Below are positions 27,094-35,899 of a DNA stretch of 64,000 nucleotides, piece after piece. A program made the translations under genes and the position numbers. Position 1 is the first letter of the stretch; each line of letters starts with the position of its first letter. This DNA comes from Streptomyces sp. Ru62 (GTDB taxonomy: Bacteria > Actinomycetota > Actinomycetes > Streptomycetales > Streptomycetaceae). Location of the stretch: positions 1 to 64,000 of the forward strand of contig NZ_PQSU01000001.1 in the NCBI RefSeq assembly GCF_002920615.1, written 5' to 3'. The notes under the pieces are model-generated. The model did not search any database, had not been told where the DNA came from, and worked only from the letters and a program-made list of their open reading frames with translations.

Positions 27094-27614
27094 GAACCCA
27101 TTCTTCCGCGCAACGGGTGACACAAGCGCGTCGGAACGTGCGGGCGGGAGCGTGACGGCCCCGTTCCCCGCGGGCCCCTCGGGGGGCGGCGAAGGCTCTG
27201 GCACGGCGGGCTTCATTGCCCGAGCGTCGCAAGCCTGGCTGAATCAATGGTTACGGCGACATGACGTGCGGGATAGCGGGGGGCGGCCCGAAGGGGTTCC
27301 CGGCCGGGCGGGCGGGGGCCGGGGGGCTCCGGTCGTGGCCGGGTGGAGGGCCCGGCGGTGGGACCAGAGGCGAGTCGGCGTGGAAGCCGACCACGGCCTG
27401 AGTACGACGGGACGCACAGGGTGACCAGTCAGCGACTGTGGAACAGCCCGGCCGGTGCGGGAGCGGTGATCAGCGGGCCGCCCGCGCAGAAGGTGGGCAG
27501 GTCCTCCCAGGGCTTGGCGGTGTCGATCGGGCCGTGCCGCGCCGCCCGGGGCCTGAAAGGTGGTGCGCAAGAGGGGCGGCCGTCAAGGACGACCGCCCCT
27601 GACCCGGGGAGTTG
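27094..27614. other. Intergenic region between ppk and mshD
   Basis: 521 bp containing the ppk promoter region and the mshD terminator. Several short open frames exist on both strands but none shows a ribosome site, codon-position bias or family resemblance; I see no gene. Confidence 0.6.
27572..27600 (-). terminator. Terminator of mshD
   Basis: AGGGGCGGCCGTC (27572-27584) and GACGACCGCCCCT (27588-27600) pair over 13 bp with one mismatch and a 3-nt loop, 15 bp beyond the mshD stop. Confidence 0.75.
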
Positions 27615-28541
27615 TCAGGTCTCCGTGCGGTACATGAGGTCCGTCTCGTGGATCGTGAAGCCCAGGCGCTCGTACACCGACACCGCCGCCTTGTTGTCGG
27701 CGTCGACGTAGAGCATCGCGGTCGGCAGCTGCTGGGCCGCCAGGTGGCGCAGCCCGATCGTGGTGAGGGCCTTGCCGAGGCCGCCGCCCTGTTCACCGGG
27801 CCGGACCCCGAGGACGTACACCTCGCCCAGCCCCTCCTCGGCGTGCACCTTCGTCCAGTGGAAGCCGATCAGCTCGCCGCGCCGCTCGGCGAGGAAGAAC
27901 CCGGCCGGGTCGAACCACGGCTCGGCCTTGCGGTCGTCCAGGTCCCGCTGGGTGAGCGTGCCCTGTTCCGGGTGGTGGGCGAAGGCGGCGGCGTTCACGG
28001 CGAGCCAGGCGGAGTCGTCCTTGCCGGGCACGAAGGCGCGCACGGTGACGCCCTCGGGCAGCACCGGCTCGGGCAGCTCCAGATCGGTCAACGACCGGCG
28101 CATCTGGCGCAGTTCGCGGAACAGGGTCAGGCCGAGCACCTGGGCGAGGTGCCGGGCGGCGGGGTGCCCGCCGTGCGCCCACACCCGCAGCCGCTTGCCG
28201 GAGGCGGCGAGCAGGGCCGCGCCGAGCGCCCGGCCGTGACCGTGCCCGCGGTGCGCGGGATGCACGACCAGTTCGGCGGCCGGCGCCTCCACCGGGTCGG
28301 TGTCCTCAAGCTGGGCGTAACCGACGAGTTCGCCGTCGACGGCCAGCAGCAGGTGCGAGACGCCCTCGCGGGCTCCGCCGCGCAGTTGCAGCCTGCCCTG
28401 CTCGGACACCGGCTGCTGCCCGTCGACCCGGGCGGCCTCGCCGAGGAGGCGCAGCACGGCCTCGGCCCGGTCCGGAGTGAGCGCGGAGTAGGTCTCGATG
28501 GAGCGGGCGGGGAAGGCCCGTACGGTGTCGTCGCTGCTCAT
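27615..28541 (-). CDS. mshD: Mycothiol synthase MshD
   Basis: 308 aa with two tandem GNAT domains. N-terminal domain: ELVVHPAHRGHGHGRALGAALL; C-terminal, active domain: GEVYVLGVRPGEQGGGLGKALT with LYVDADNKAAVSVYERLGF. It acetylates Cys-GlcN-Ins with acetyl-CoA, the last step of mycothiol synthesis, so the organism uses mycothiol as its redox buffer. The ATG at 28541 lies 7 nt after TACTCT, suggesting a leaderless message; longer in-frame extension is not supported. Confidence 0.93.
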   Translation of the reverse strand: MSSDDTVRAFPARSIETYSALTPDRAEAVLRLLGEAARVDGQQPVSEQGRLQLRGGAREGVSHLLLAVDGELVGYAQLEDTDPVEAPAAELVVHPAHRGHGHGRALGAALLAASGKRLRVWAHGGHPAARHLAQVLGLTLFRELRQMRRSLTDLELPEPVLPEGVTVRAFVPGKDDSAWLAVNAAAFAHHPEQGTLTQRDLDDRKAEPWFDPAGFFLAERRGELIGFHWTKVHAEEGLGEVYVLGVRPGEQGGGLGKALTTIGLRHLAAQQLPTAMLYVDADNKAAVSVYERLGFTIHETDLMYRTET

Positions 28542-28716
28542 GCGTATGAGAGTACGGGGCGGCCGGGGCGAATTCCCGGCACACCGGCCGGGGAGGGAGC
28601 CCCGGTCAAGGCACCGGCAAAGGGAAACCAGGATGTGACCATGAACCCCCTGTCGTGCTACGCGCGTTGACTCTAGGCTGCGCCGAGCCACCACAGCCGA
28701 TCCACAGGGGGGTCCC

Positions 28717-30501
28717 ATGCCAGCCGCGCCCCGGCGCACCGGACGTCGTACGTACGCCCTTCTCGCGAGCGCAGCCACTCTCGCCACGGCCGCGGCGCTG
28801 ACCGCCGCGCTCCCGGCGGACGCGCACCAGAGCCACCACCGTCCGGGCCGCTACCAGGACGTCCAGCTGCTCTCCTTCAACGACCTGCACGGCAACCTGG
28901 AGCCCCCGTCCGGCTCCTCCGGCCGGGTCACCGAACTGCAGCCGGACGGCACGACGAAGACGATCGACGCGGGCGGTGTCGAGTACCTCGCGACCCACCT
29001 CCGCCAGGCCCGCACCGGCCACCCGTACTCGATCACCGCGGCCGGCGGCGACCTGGTCGGCGCCTCCCCGCTGCTGTCGGGCCTCTTCCACGACGAGCCC
29101 ACCGTCGAGGCGCTGAACAAGCTGGACCTGGACGTCACCTCGGTCGGCAACCACGAGTTCGACGAGGGCGCGAGGGAGCTGGCCCGCCTGCAGAACGGCG
29201 GCTGCCACCCCACGGACGGCTGCTACACGGACCAGGAGTTCCAGGGCGCCGACTTCCCGTACCTGGCCGCGAACGTCCTGGACGACAGGACCGGCAAGCC
29301 GGTCCTGAAGCCGTACTGGGTCTGGAAGAAGAAGGACGTCAGGATCGGCTTCATCGGGGTCACGCTGGAGGGCACCCCCGGCATCGTCTCCGCCGACGGC
29401 GTCAAGGGCCTGACCTTCAAGGACGAGGCCGAGACCATCAACAAGTACGCCAAGGTGCTCCAGCGCCAGGGCGTGCAGTCGATCGTGGCCCTGATCCACG
29501 AGGGCGGCTTCCCGGCCTCCGGCTCCTACAACTACGACTGCGACTCCCCGGGCGCGGGCAGCGGCATCTCCGGCCCGATCGTGGACATCGCCAAGAACGT
29601 GACCCCGGCGGTGGACGCCCTGGTCACCGGCCACACCCACCAGGCGTACGTCTGCACGATCCCGGACCCGTCGGGCCGCCCCCGCATGGTCACCTCGGCG
29701 TCCTCCTTCGGCCGCCTCTACACGGACACCACGCTGACGTACGACCGCCGCACCGGCGACATCGCGCGTACGGCCGTGAAGTCCGCGAACCACGTGGTCA
29801 CCCGGGACGTCCCCAAGGCGCCGGACATGACCGACCTGATCTCGCGCTGGAACACCCTGGCCGCCCCGATCGGCAACCGCCCCATCGGCTGGATCTCCGC
29901 CGACATCAACAACAGCGGCACCGAGTCCCCGATGGGCGACCTCATCGCCGACGCCCAGCTCGCCCACGGCCGGGAGCTGGACCCGAGGACCAGCCTCGCG
30001 CTGATGAACCCCGGCGGGGTCCGGGCCGGCCTCACCTACGCGGCCAAGGGCGCCGAGGGCGACGGCGTGGTCACCTACGCCGAGGGCTTCACGGTCCAGC
30101 CGTTCGCCAACACCGTGAACCTCCAGGACCTCACCGGCGCCCAGCTCATCCAGGTCCTCAAGGAGCAGGTCAGCGGCGCCAACGCGGCGGCCCCGAAGAT
30201 CCTCCAGCCGTCCGCCGGCCTCACCTACACCCTGGACCTCACCAAGTCCGGCGCGGACCGTGTGGTCACCGGCTCCATCCGCCTGAACGGCGCCCCGATC
30301 GACCCGTCGGCCACCTACCGGGTCGCCACCAACAGCTTCCTCGCGGGCGGCGGCGACGGCTTCCCCACGCTGGCCCAGGGCACGGGTGACCTGGTCGGCG
30401 CGGACGATCTGACGGCACTGGAGAAGTACCTGACGGCCAACTCGTCGGCCACGTCCCCGATCACGCCGCCGAAGGCGGACCGGATCACGGTCGTGCAGTA
30501 G
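28717..30501 (+). CDS. Secreted 5'-nucleotidase / metallophosphoesterase
   Basis: 594 aa with a signal peptide (about 1-37, ending ADAHQ). Metallophosphatase domain: SFNDLHGN (metal ligands), GGDLVGASPL, GNHEFDEG, and GHTHQAY. C-terminal 5'-nucleotidase domain from about residue 385 with INPGGVRAGL-like MNPGGVRAGL and FTVQPFANTVNLQDLTG, ending in a substrate-stacking region with FLAGGGDGF. Splits nucleotides outside the cell to release phosphate and nucleoside, in keeping with the surrounding phosphate genes. I found no clean PHO box upstream. Confidence 0.93.
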   Translation: MPAAPRRTGRRTYALLASAATLATAAALTAALPADAHQSHHRPGRYQDVQLLSFNDLHGNLEPPSGSSGRVTELQPDGTTKTIDAGGVEYLATHLRQARTGHPYSITAAGGDLVGASPLLSGLFHDEPTVEALNKLDLDVTSVGNHEFDEGARELARLQNGGCHPTDGCYTDQEFQGADFPYLAANVLDDRTGKPVLKPYWVWKKKDVRIGFIGVTLEGTPGIVSADGVKGLTFKDEAETINKYAKVLQRQGVQSIVALIHEGGFPASGSYNYDCDSPGAGSGISGPIVDIAKNVTPAVDALVTGHTHQAYVCTIPDPSGRPRMVTSASSFGRLYTDTTLTYDRRTGDIARTAVKSANHVVTRDVPKAPDMTDLISRWNTLAAPIGNRPIGWISADINNSGTESPMGDLIADAQLAHGRELDPRTSLALMNPGGVRAGLTYAAKGAEGDGVVTYAEGFTVQPFANTVNLQDLTGAQLIQVLKEQVSGANAAAPKILQPSAGLTYTLDLTKSGADRVVTGSIRLNGAPIDPSATYRVATNSFLAGGGDGFPTLAQGTGDLVGADDLTALEKYLTANSSATSPITPPKADRITVVQ

Positions 30502-30659
30502 CCCCGGCGGGACCGGTGGCACTGGCGGGGGCGGCGGGAGGCGACGCTTCGAGTGAGGCGAGCATCTCGGCCGCCCTCCGCTGCCCGTACCGGCGGGACC
30601 GCAGCGGACCGCGCCGGGTGGACGCGGTGCGCAGAGCCCGGGGTGCGGGCTCGCGATGG

Positions 30660-31568
30660 TCATCGCCCAGGCCGCGGGGAAGGTTGCCGGACCTGCTCGC
30701 GCCAATGGTCCAGCAGCGCCGCCCAGTTCTGCTCGCCCGCCCAGTCCGCGAACGTGTGCCAGGCGATCTCGGGGTGGGCGTGGCGCAGGCCGGCGACGTC
30801 CACGTCGAGGCCCGTGTCGGTGAAGTAGGCGAACATCGCCGCCAGGTCGGGGGAGTGGGTGCGGACCTGGGTGAGGGGCGGCTGTGTGTGGATGACCGGG
30901 CGGGACAGGACGGTGCTGAGGGTGGCCGCGATCTGCGCGGGGGTGCAGGTGTCGGAGGCGATGTCGACGCGCAGGCCCGCGAAGTCGTCCCGGCGCTGGA
31001 GGGCCAGCGCGGCGAACGCGCCGATGTCGGTGGCCGGGATGAGAGTCAGCGGCCGGTCGGCCGGCATGGGCCAGGCGAAGACGCCGGTGCGCAGCCCGTC
31101 GAGGGTCCAGCCGCTCGCGTAGTTGTCCATGAACGCGGCCGGGGCGATCACCGTCCAGGGCAGACCGGAGGAGCGCAGGTGCTGTTCGACCGCCCACTTG
31201 CTCTCGAAGTGCGGGACGCCGGTGCCGCGGTCGGCATGGGCGGCGGAGGTGAGGACCACATGGCCGAGGCGGGCCCGGGTGGCCGCGTCCACGAGGGCCG
31301 TGCCCTGCCGGACCTCCGTCCGGGTGTCGGTGCCGAACGGGGTGGTCACCGCGAAGAGCGCGTCGGCGCCGGCGAGGGCGGCGGCGAGCGGGCCGGGGTC
31401 GTCGAAGTCGGCGTGGCGGACCTCGGCGCCCAGGCCGCGCAGCGCCTCGGCGGCGGGTGAGCCGGGCCGGCGGGTCAGCGCGCGGACGTGGTGACCGGCG
31501 GTCAGCAGGGCGCGGGCGGTGGCCCCGCCCTGGGCCCCGGTGGCGCCGGTGACGGCGATGGTGAGCAT
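30660..31568 (-). CDS. NmrA/NAD(P)H-quinone-oxidoreductase-like SDR
   Basis: 302 aa from the ATG at 31568, AGGGGG 6 nt upstream. Begins with the Rossmann loop VTGATGAQGG (G-x-x-G-x-x-G), has ALTRRPGS after strand 2 (NADPH-preferring) and HFESKWAVEQHL in place of the Y-x-x-x-K, as in atypical NmrA-type SDRs (QorB-like). Divergent from a MarR-family regulator with twin operators, suggesting induction by an electrophile or phenolic compound. Confidence 0.85.
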   Translation of the reverse strand: MLTIAVTGATGAQGGATARALLTAGHHVRALTRRPGSPAAEALRGLGAEVRHADFDDPGPLAAALAGADALFAVTTPFGTDTRTEVRQGTALVDAATRARLGHVVLTSAAHADRGTGVPHFESKWAVEQHLRSSGLPWTVIAPAAFMDNYASGWTLDGLRTGVFAWPMPADRPLTLIPATDIGAFAALALQRRDDFAGLRVDIASDTCTPAQIAATLSTVLSRPVIHTQPPLTQVRTHSPDLAAMFAYFTDTGLDVDVAGLRHAHPEIAWHTFADWAGEQNWAALLDHWREQVRQPSPRPGR

Positions 31569-31607
31569 GGGTGTCCCCCTGATCGATACGATTGCTGTGT
31601 GGCGCAT

Positions 31608-31658
31608 TTGCTGCGCCGCACAGCAGATTAGAGGGAGAGTTGCTGCGTCGCGCAGTAA
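31608..31658. promoter_or_regulatory. Twin 19-bp operators between nmrA-like and marR genes
   Basis: Two imperfect palindromes start with TTGCTGCG: 31608-31626 (7 of 9 pairs match) and 31640-31658 (7 of 9 pairs match). Their starts are exactly 32 bp apart, three helical turns. A partial third copy starts TTGCTGTG at 31592. They are the likely binding sites of the adjacent MarR protein. Confidence 0.7.
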
Positions 31659-31676
31659 TTTCGGCGAGGAGACCCC

Positions 31677-32165
31677 GTGACCGACGAGACAGACCCCGAC
31701 CGGGCCCGCCTGTACGAGGAGCTGGCCCTGGAGTCCCGGCGCTACCTGGCCGCCTACGTGCTGTTCAACCAGGCCGTCGCCGACCACCTCGGCCTGCACC
31801 CGACCGACGTGCAGTGCCTGAGCCTGCTGACCGCCGAGCCCGAACCGCTCACCGTCCGGCAGATCGCCGACCGCACCGGTCTCACCACCGGCTCGGCCAC
31901 CCGTCTGGTGGACCGGCTGGAGCGCGGCGGCTACGTCACCCGCACCCCCGACCGGCAGGACCGCCGCCGGGTGCTGGTCACCCCCGTCCCGGAGCGCCTC
32001 GCCCGTGTCACCGCGCTGTGGGACGACCTCGGGCAGACCTGGCAGACCCTGCTGGACGACCACACCGAGGACGAGCTGCGGGCGATCACCCGGCACCTGC
32101 GCCGGGCCCACGACCTCAGCCACACCCAGATCCAGCGCCTGCGCGCCATGCCCCGGCCGGACTGA
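31677..32165 (+). CDS. MarR-family transcriptional regulator
   Basis: 162 aa, GTG start. Winged HTH with PLTVRQIADRTGLTTGSATRLVDRLERGGYVTRTPDRQDRR-type helices: recognition helix (about 72-84) and wing containing the D-R-R-R of the family. Winged-helix dimer expected to repress the divergent NmrA-like gene and itself until an inducer binds. Confidence 0.9.
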   Translation: MTDETDPDRARLYEELALESRRYLAAYVLFNQAVADHLGLHPTDVQCLSLLTAEPEPLTVRQIADRTGLTTGSATRLVDRLERGGYVTRTPDRQDRRRVLVTPVPERLARVTALWDDLGQTWQTLLDDHTEDELRAITRHLRRAHDLSHTQIQRLRAMPRPD

Positions 32166-32172
32166 GCGGGGG

Positions 32173-33627
32173 TCAGACGGCCGGTGTCTCCGGTGGCGGG
32201 GTCGGCGCCCCCGGCAGCCGGACCGTCGCCACCGTGCCGCCGCCCTCGGCGGGGGCCAGGGAGACCTCGCCGCCCGCCTGCTTCACCGTACGGGCGACGA
32301 TGGACAGGCCGAGGCCCGAGCCCGGCAGGGCACGGGCACTGGGGGAGCGCCAGAACCGGTCGAAGACGTGCGGGAGTTCGTCCTCGGCGATGCCGGGACC
32401 GTGATCGCGGACCGTCAGCACGCCCTCGCTGAGCCGCACCTCGACCGTGCCGCCCTCGGGGCTGAACTTCACCGCGTTGTCCAGGACGTTGACGATCGCC
32501 CGCTCCAGCGCGGAGGGCTCCGCCCGGACGAACCAGGGCTCCAGGTCCGCCGTGATCGACAGCTCGGGGCCGCGCAGCCGGGCCCGGCGCAGCGCCGCCT
32601 CGACGGTGTCCTGGAGGGCGACCACCTGGACGCGCTCGCCGTGCTGCCCCTCCGAGCGGGACAGCTCCTGGAGGTCACCGATCAGCGCGGCCAGTTCCGT
32701 CACCTGCGCCTTGACCGAGGCGAGCAGCGCCTTGTGGTCCTCGGGCGGAAGCGGTCGGCCGGTCTCCTCGCTGCGGGTGAGCAGTTCGATGTTCGTCCGG
32801 AGCGACGTCAGGGGCGTGCGCAGTTCGTGGCCGGCGTCCGCGATCAGCTGCTGCTGGAGGTCGCGGGAGCTGGCCAGCGAGGCGGTCATCGAGTTGAACG
32901 ACCTCGACAGCCGGGCCACCTCGTCCTCGCTGACGTCCTCCACGGGGATGCGAATGGTCAGGTCCTCCGTGCGGGCCACGTGCTCCACGGCCTCGGTGAG
33001 CTTGTCGACGGGGCGCAGCCCGGCCCGCGCGACGGCGAGACCGGCCGCACCGGCGCCGACGACACCGACGGCGGAGACGAGCAGGAGGACCAGGGCGAGG
33101 TCGTTGAGGGTCTTCTGCGTGCTCTTGAGGGGCACGGCGATGAGCACGCCGACGTTCGGGCCGGGCCCGCCGCTCGCGGTCGCCGTGGGGCTGATGGGCT
33201 TGGTGAGCACCCGCAGCTCGTTGCCCTCGTCGTCGCTCCCGTTGCGGAAGTACAGGATGCTGGGGTCGAGGTTCTTGATCTCGGTCTTGTCGGCCTGCGT
33301 GACCTTGATCTTGCCCGAGGCGGCCCCGAACAGACAGACCTTGCCGTCCTCCGTGACGAGCTGGGAGTACCGGTCGCGCAGCAGGAAGCTGTTGGCCTGG
33401 GGGGTGTCGGTGCAGTTGTCGAGGGTGAACTGCAACTGGTCCGTCTGCGTCGTGTTCCGCAGGGACTTCTGCAGATCCTCGTCGAGCTGGTCGTACAGCT
33501 TCCGCTCGACGAGGAACCAGCAGGTCACCGAGACCGCCGCCACCGCGAACGCCACCGCGGCCGCGACCAGCATCGCCAGTCGCGCCCGCAGCGGCAGCGC
33601 CCGGTACCGGCGCGCGAGCTGCCTCAC
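32173..33627 (-). CDS. Sensor histidine kinase (MprB-like)
   Basis: 484 aa starting at a GTG at 33627 that overlaps the regulator stop by 4 nt (GTGA). Membrane helix (about 17-37), extracytoplasmic sensor of about 130 residues with two Cys (DNCTDTP, KVCLFG), second helix (about 170-195), HAMP, HisKA with the phospho-acceptor His in [13 protein letters not shown], and HATPase_c with N-box [17 protein letters not shown] and GSGLGLSIV. Partner of the upstream OmpR-type regulator. The pairing with an HtrA protease two genes upstream is as in mycobacterial MprAB-PepD, a cell-envelope stress system. Confidence 0.93.
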   Translation of the reverse strand: MRQLARRYRALPLRARLAMLVAAAVAFAVAAVSVTCWFLVERKLYDQLDEDLQKSLRNTTQTDQLQFTLDNCTDTPQANSFLLRDRYSQLVTEDGKVCLFGAASGKIKVTQADKTEIKNLDPSILYFRNGSDDEGNELRVLTKPISPTATASGGPGPNVGVLIAVPLKSTQKTLNDLALVLLLVSAVGVVGAGAAGLAVARAGLRPVDKLTEAVEHVARTEDLTIRIPVEDVSEDEVARLSRSFNSMTASLASSRDLQQQLIADAGHELRTPLTSLRTNIELLTRSEETGRPLPPEDHKALLASVKAQVTELAALIGDLQELSRSEGQHGERVQVVALQDTVEAALRRARLRGPELSITADLEPWFVRAEPSALERAIVNVLDNAVKFSPEGGTVEVRLSEGVLTVRDHGPGIAEDELPHVFDRFWRSPSARALPGSGLGLSIVARTVKQAGGEVSLAPAEGGGTVATVRLPGAPTPPPETPAV

Positions 33628-34358
33628 TCGGCGCCGCCCTGCCGCAGGACGTAGCCCACACCGCGCACGGTGTGCACCAGGCGCGGCTCGCCGCCGGCCT
33701 CGGTCTTGCGGCGCAGGTACATGACGTAGACGTCGAGCGAGTTGGACGAGGGCTCGAAGTCGAAGCCCCACACCGCCTTCAGGATCTGCTCACGGGTGAG
33801 CACCTGACGCGGATGCGCCATGAACATCTCCAGCAGGGTGAACTCCGTGCGGGTCAGCTCGACCGGCCGGCCGCCGCGCGTGACCTCCCGGGTCGCGAGG
33901 TCCATGCGCAGGTCGGCGAAGGTGAGGGCCTCGTCCGCCTGGGCCTCGGCGGACACCGCCGCCGCGTAGGAGCTGCGGCGCAGCAGGGCGCGGATACGGG
34001 CGAAGAGCTCGTCCAGCTCGAACGGCTTGACCAGGTAGTCGTCGGCGCCCGCGTCCAGGCCGGTGACCCGGTCGCCGACCGTGTCGCGGGCGGTGAGCAT
34101 CAGGATCGGGGTGGTGTCCCCCGCACCCCGGATGCGGCGGGCCGCGGTCAGCCCGTCCATGCGCGGCATCTGGATGTCCAGCACGACCAGGTCCGGCTGG
34201 TAGGCCGTGGCCTTCTCCAGGGCGTCCGCGCCGTCGACGGCGACCTCGGTGTCGTACCCCTCGAAGGCGAGGCTGCGCTGGAGGGCCTCGCGTACGGCCG
34301 GCTCGTCGTCGACGATCAGGATGCGCTGGGGGTCACGGTCGCCTTCGGCGGGACTCAT
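33624..34358 (-). CDS. OmpR-family response regulator (MprA-like)
   Basis: 244 aa. Receiver with acidic pair in VDDE, phospho-acceptor Asp in [13 protein letters not shown], Thr in MLTARD and Lys in YLVKPF; C-terminal winged helix with [25 protein letters not shown] and [14 protein letters not shown] ending ([11 protein letters not shown]). Cytoplasmic activator phosphorylated by the adjoining kinase. Confidence 0.95.
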   Translation of the reverse strand: MSPAEGDRDPQRILIVDDEPAVREALQRSLAFEGYDTEVAVDGADALEKATAYQPDLVVLDIQMPRMDGLTAARRIRGAGDTTPILMLTARDTVGDRVTGLDAGADDYLVKPFELDELFARIRALLRRSSYAAAVSAEAQADEALTFADLRMDLATREVTRGGRPVELTRTEFTLLEMFMAHPRQVLTREQILKAVWGFDFEPSSNSLDVYVMYLRRKTEAGGEPRLVHTVRGVGYVLRQGGAE

Positions 34359-34397
34359 CGCTCGCGTTTCCTCGGGGTGCGGGGTGGTCGGGGTCTG

Positions 34398-34425
34398 CCG
34401 GCCGGGATGGGGATCTCCCGGCCGG
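34398..34425. terminator. Hairpin between the small gene and the response regulator
   Basis: CCGGCCGGGA (34398-34407) and TCCCGGCCGG (34416-34425) form a perfect 10-bp stem with an 8-nt loop, in the 120-bp gap. It may end or weaken the transcript coming from the htrA-like gene. Confidence 0.5.
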
Positions 34426-34477
34426 GGTCGGTGCCTCTCAGCGTCCCATGTCCGGGGGCCGGGGACACGCGCGCCGG

Positions 34478-34702
34478 TCAGACCCGGACCGTGTTCAGGC
34501 GGTGCAGCGGGACCTTGCGGCGGTGCGGACGGGCGGCGGAGGTGCGCAGGCCCATCAGCTGGGGGACCGGCGTCACGGGCGCGGCCACCTCGGGGGCCCG
34601 GGGCGCCGGGACGGGCACGTGCAGCTCGGACGCGATGGACAGGGCCAGGGTGAGGCCGGCCGGACCACGCTCACTGAACCGGTGGGGGACGTGCTTGATC
34701 AT
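34478..34702 (-). CDS. Small Pro/Ala-rich hypothetical protein
   Basis: 74 aa with an ideal ribosome site, AAGGAG seven nt before the ATG at 34702, and 25 nt after the htrA-like stop. Composition: Pro/Ala/Val-rich centre, basic C-terminus, no Cys, no membrane segment. Its placement between a protease and a two-component system suggests it is part of the same stress locus; no function is recognised. Confidence 0.55.
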   Translation of the reverse strand: MIKHVPHRFSERGPAGLTLALSIASELHVPVPAPRAPEVAAPVTPVPQLMGLRTSAARPHRRKVPLHRLNTVRV

Positions 34703-34727
34703 GACCTGCTCCTTGCACTTGATGTTG

Positions 34728-35735
34728 CTAGCTGTCGGAGCCCGCCCGCAGCTTGGCCAGGTCGGACTTCACCGTGTCGATGGGGATGGCGAAGCCGAGG
34801 CCGATGCTGCCCGCGTCCGAGGACGAGGACGAGGCGGAGGAGTACATCGCGGAGTTGATGCCTATGACGCGACCGCTCGCGTCGATCAGCGCGCCGCCGG
34901 AGTTGCCGGGGTTGATGGGCGCGTCGGTCTGGATGGCCTTGTAGGTGGTGGTGGAGGAGCCGGTGTCGCCGTTGAACTCGCGGCCGCCGAACTGGAAGGG
35001 CCACTGGCCCTCGCCGTCCGGGTTCTGCCCCTGGTTCTCGTCGGTGGGGACGGTGACGTCCCGGTTCAGGGCGGAGACGATGCCGCTGGTGACCGTGCCG
35101 GTCAGGCCCTCGGGGGAGCCGATCGCGACGACCGTGTCGCCGACCTGGACGCCGCTGGAGTTGCCGAGCGCGGCCGGCTTCAGACCGGAGGCGCCCTTCA
35201 GCTTGATCAGCGCGAGGTCCTTGGAGCTGTCGGTGCCGACGACCTCGGCGGTGTAGCTCTTGCCGTCGCTGGTGCGCACCTTGACCGAGGTGGCGCCGGA
35301 GACGACGTGGTTGTTGGTGATGATCTCGCCGTTCGACGTGATGATCACGCCGGAGCCGGTGGCGGAGCCGTTCTGGAGCGTCGCGTTGATCTCGACCACG
35401 CTCGGGCTGACAGCCGCGGCGATGGCGGCGACGTCACCCTTCTTGCTCGACGGCACCACGGGGGTGGTGCTGCCGGCGGTGGCGACCGTGTCCTTGCCGG
35501 TCAGCTCCTGGAAGGCGTACGCGGTACCGCCGCCGACCGCCGCCGCGACGATCGCGACCGCCGCGAGCAGGCCGATCGGCCCGCGGGTGCGCTTCCTCCT
35601 GGGCTCGGGGGCCGCGACCGCCGGCTGGTACGGCGGCGGGGGCGGCCACTCGGGGTTCACAGGAGCGGAGTAGGAGTGCGGCTGCTCGTAGGTGCCCTGG
35701 CTCTCGGTCATGACAGAAGAGTCCCCCGTGACCAT
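34728..35735 (-). CDS. Membrane-anchored HtrA-like serine protease without PDZ domain
   Basis: 335 aa. A Pro-rich cytoplasmic N-terminus (about 50 residues), one membrane helix (about 53-74), a linker, then an S1C trypsin-like domain with His in ITNNHVV, Asp in SSKDLALIK and Ser in NPGNSGGAL. The chain ends 40 residues after the catalytic Ser region (AIPIDTVKSDLAKL), where PepD/DegP proteins continue into a PDZ domain; here none is present. The ATG at 35735 has AGGAAG five nt ahead; a second Met eight codons on is possible. Probably controlled by the adjacent two-component system. Confidence 0.9.
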   Translation of the reverse strand: MVTGDSSVMTESQGTYEQPHSYSAPVNPEWPPPPPYQPAVAAPEPRRKRTRGPIGLLAAVAIVAAAVGGGTAYAFQELTGKDTVATAGSTTPVVPSSKKGDVAAIAAAVSPSVVEINATLQNGSATGSGVIITSNGEIITNNHVVSGATSVKVRTSDGKSYTAEVVGTDSSKDLALIKLKGASGLKPAALGNSSGVQVGDTVVAIGSPEGLTGTVTSGIVSALNRDVTVPTDENQGQNPDGEGQWPFQFGGREFNGDTGSSTTTYKAIQTDAPINPGNSGGALIDASGRVIGINSAMYSSASSSSSDAGSIGLGFAIPIDTVKSDLAKLRAGSDS

Positions 35736-35795
35736 GAGAGCTTCCTGAGTGCCGCCTGAGAAGCCCGGCAGAAGCTCGTTTGCCCCATATAAAGG

Positions 35796-35870
35796 GGCTC
35801 AGGGGACGCGCCCCCGGAGGGGCGCGGGGAACTGCGCGACCGGCCACCGACGAGCCGTGAGACGCACGAC
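35796..35870. repeat. Dispersed Streptomyces intergenic repeat with hairpin
   Basis: CGCGCCCC and GGGGCGCG (35807-35814, 35819-35826) form an 8-bp hairpin with a 4-nt loop, followed by GGGGAACTGCGCGACC. From memory, GCGCGGGGAACTGCGCGAC-type sequence recurs between genes in many Streptomyces genomes. It stands between the htrA-like and lacI-like genes and could act as a terminator for the latter. Confidence 0.55.
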
Positions 35871-35899
35871 GGCCGGGCCGGAGGGCCGGGCCGGCGCGG

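Noticed and set aside
24925..27120. 731-codon plus-strand frame opposite ppk
   Set aside because: Shadow of the ppk gene, Val/Gly/Asp-rich without domains.
27094..27260. PHO box before ppk
   Set aside because: No two GTTCACC-like units in 11-nt phase could be found.
28601..28716. PHO box before the 5'-nucleotidase
   Set aside because: Only weak GTTCAT/GTCACA-like pieces on the minus strand, not in 11-nt phase.
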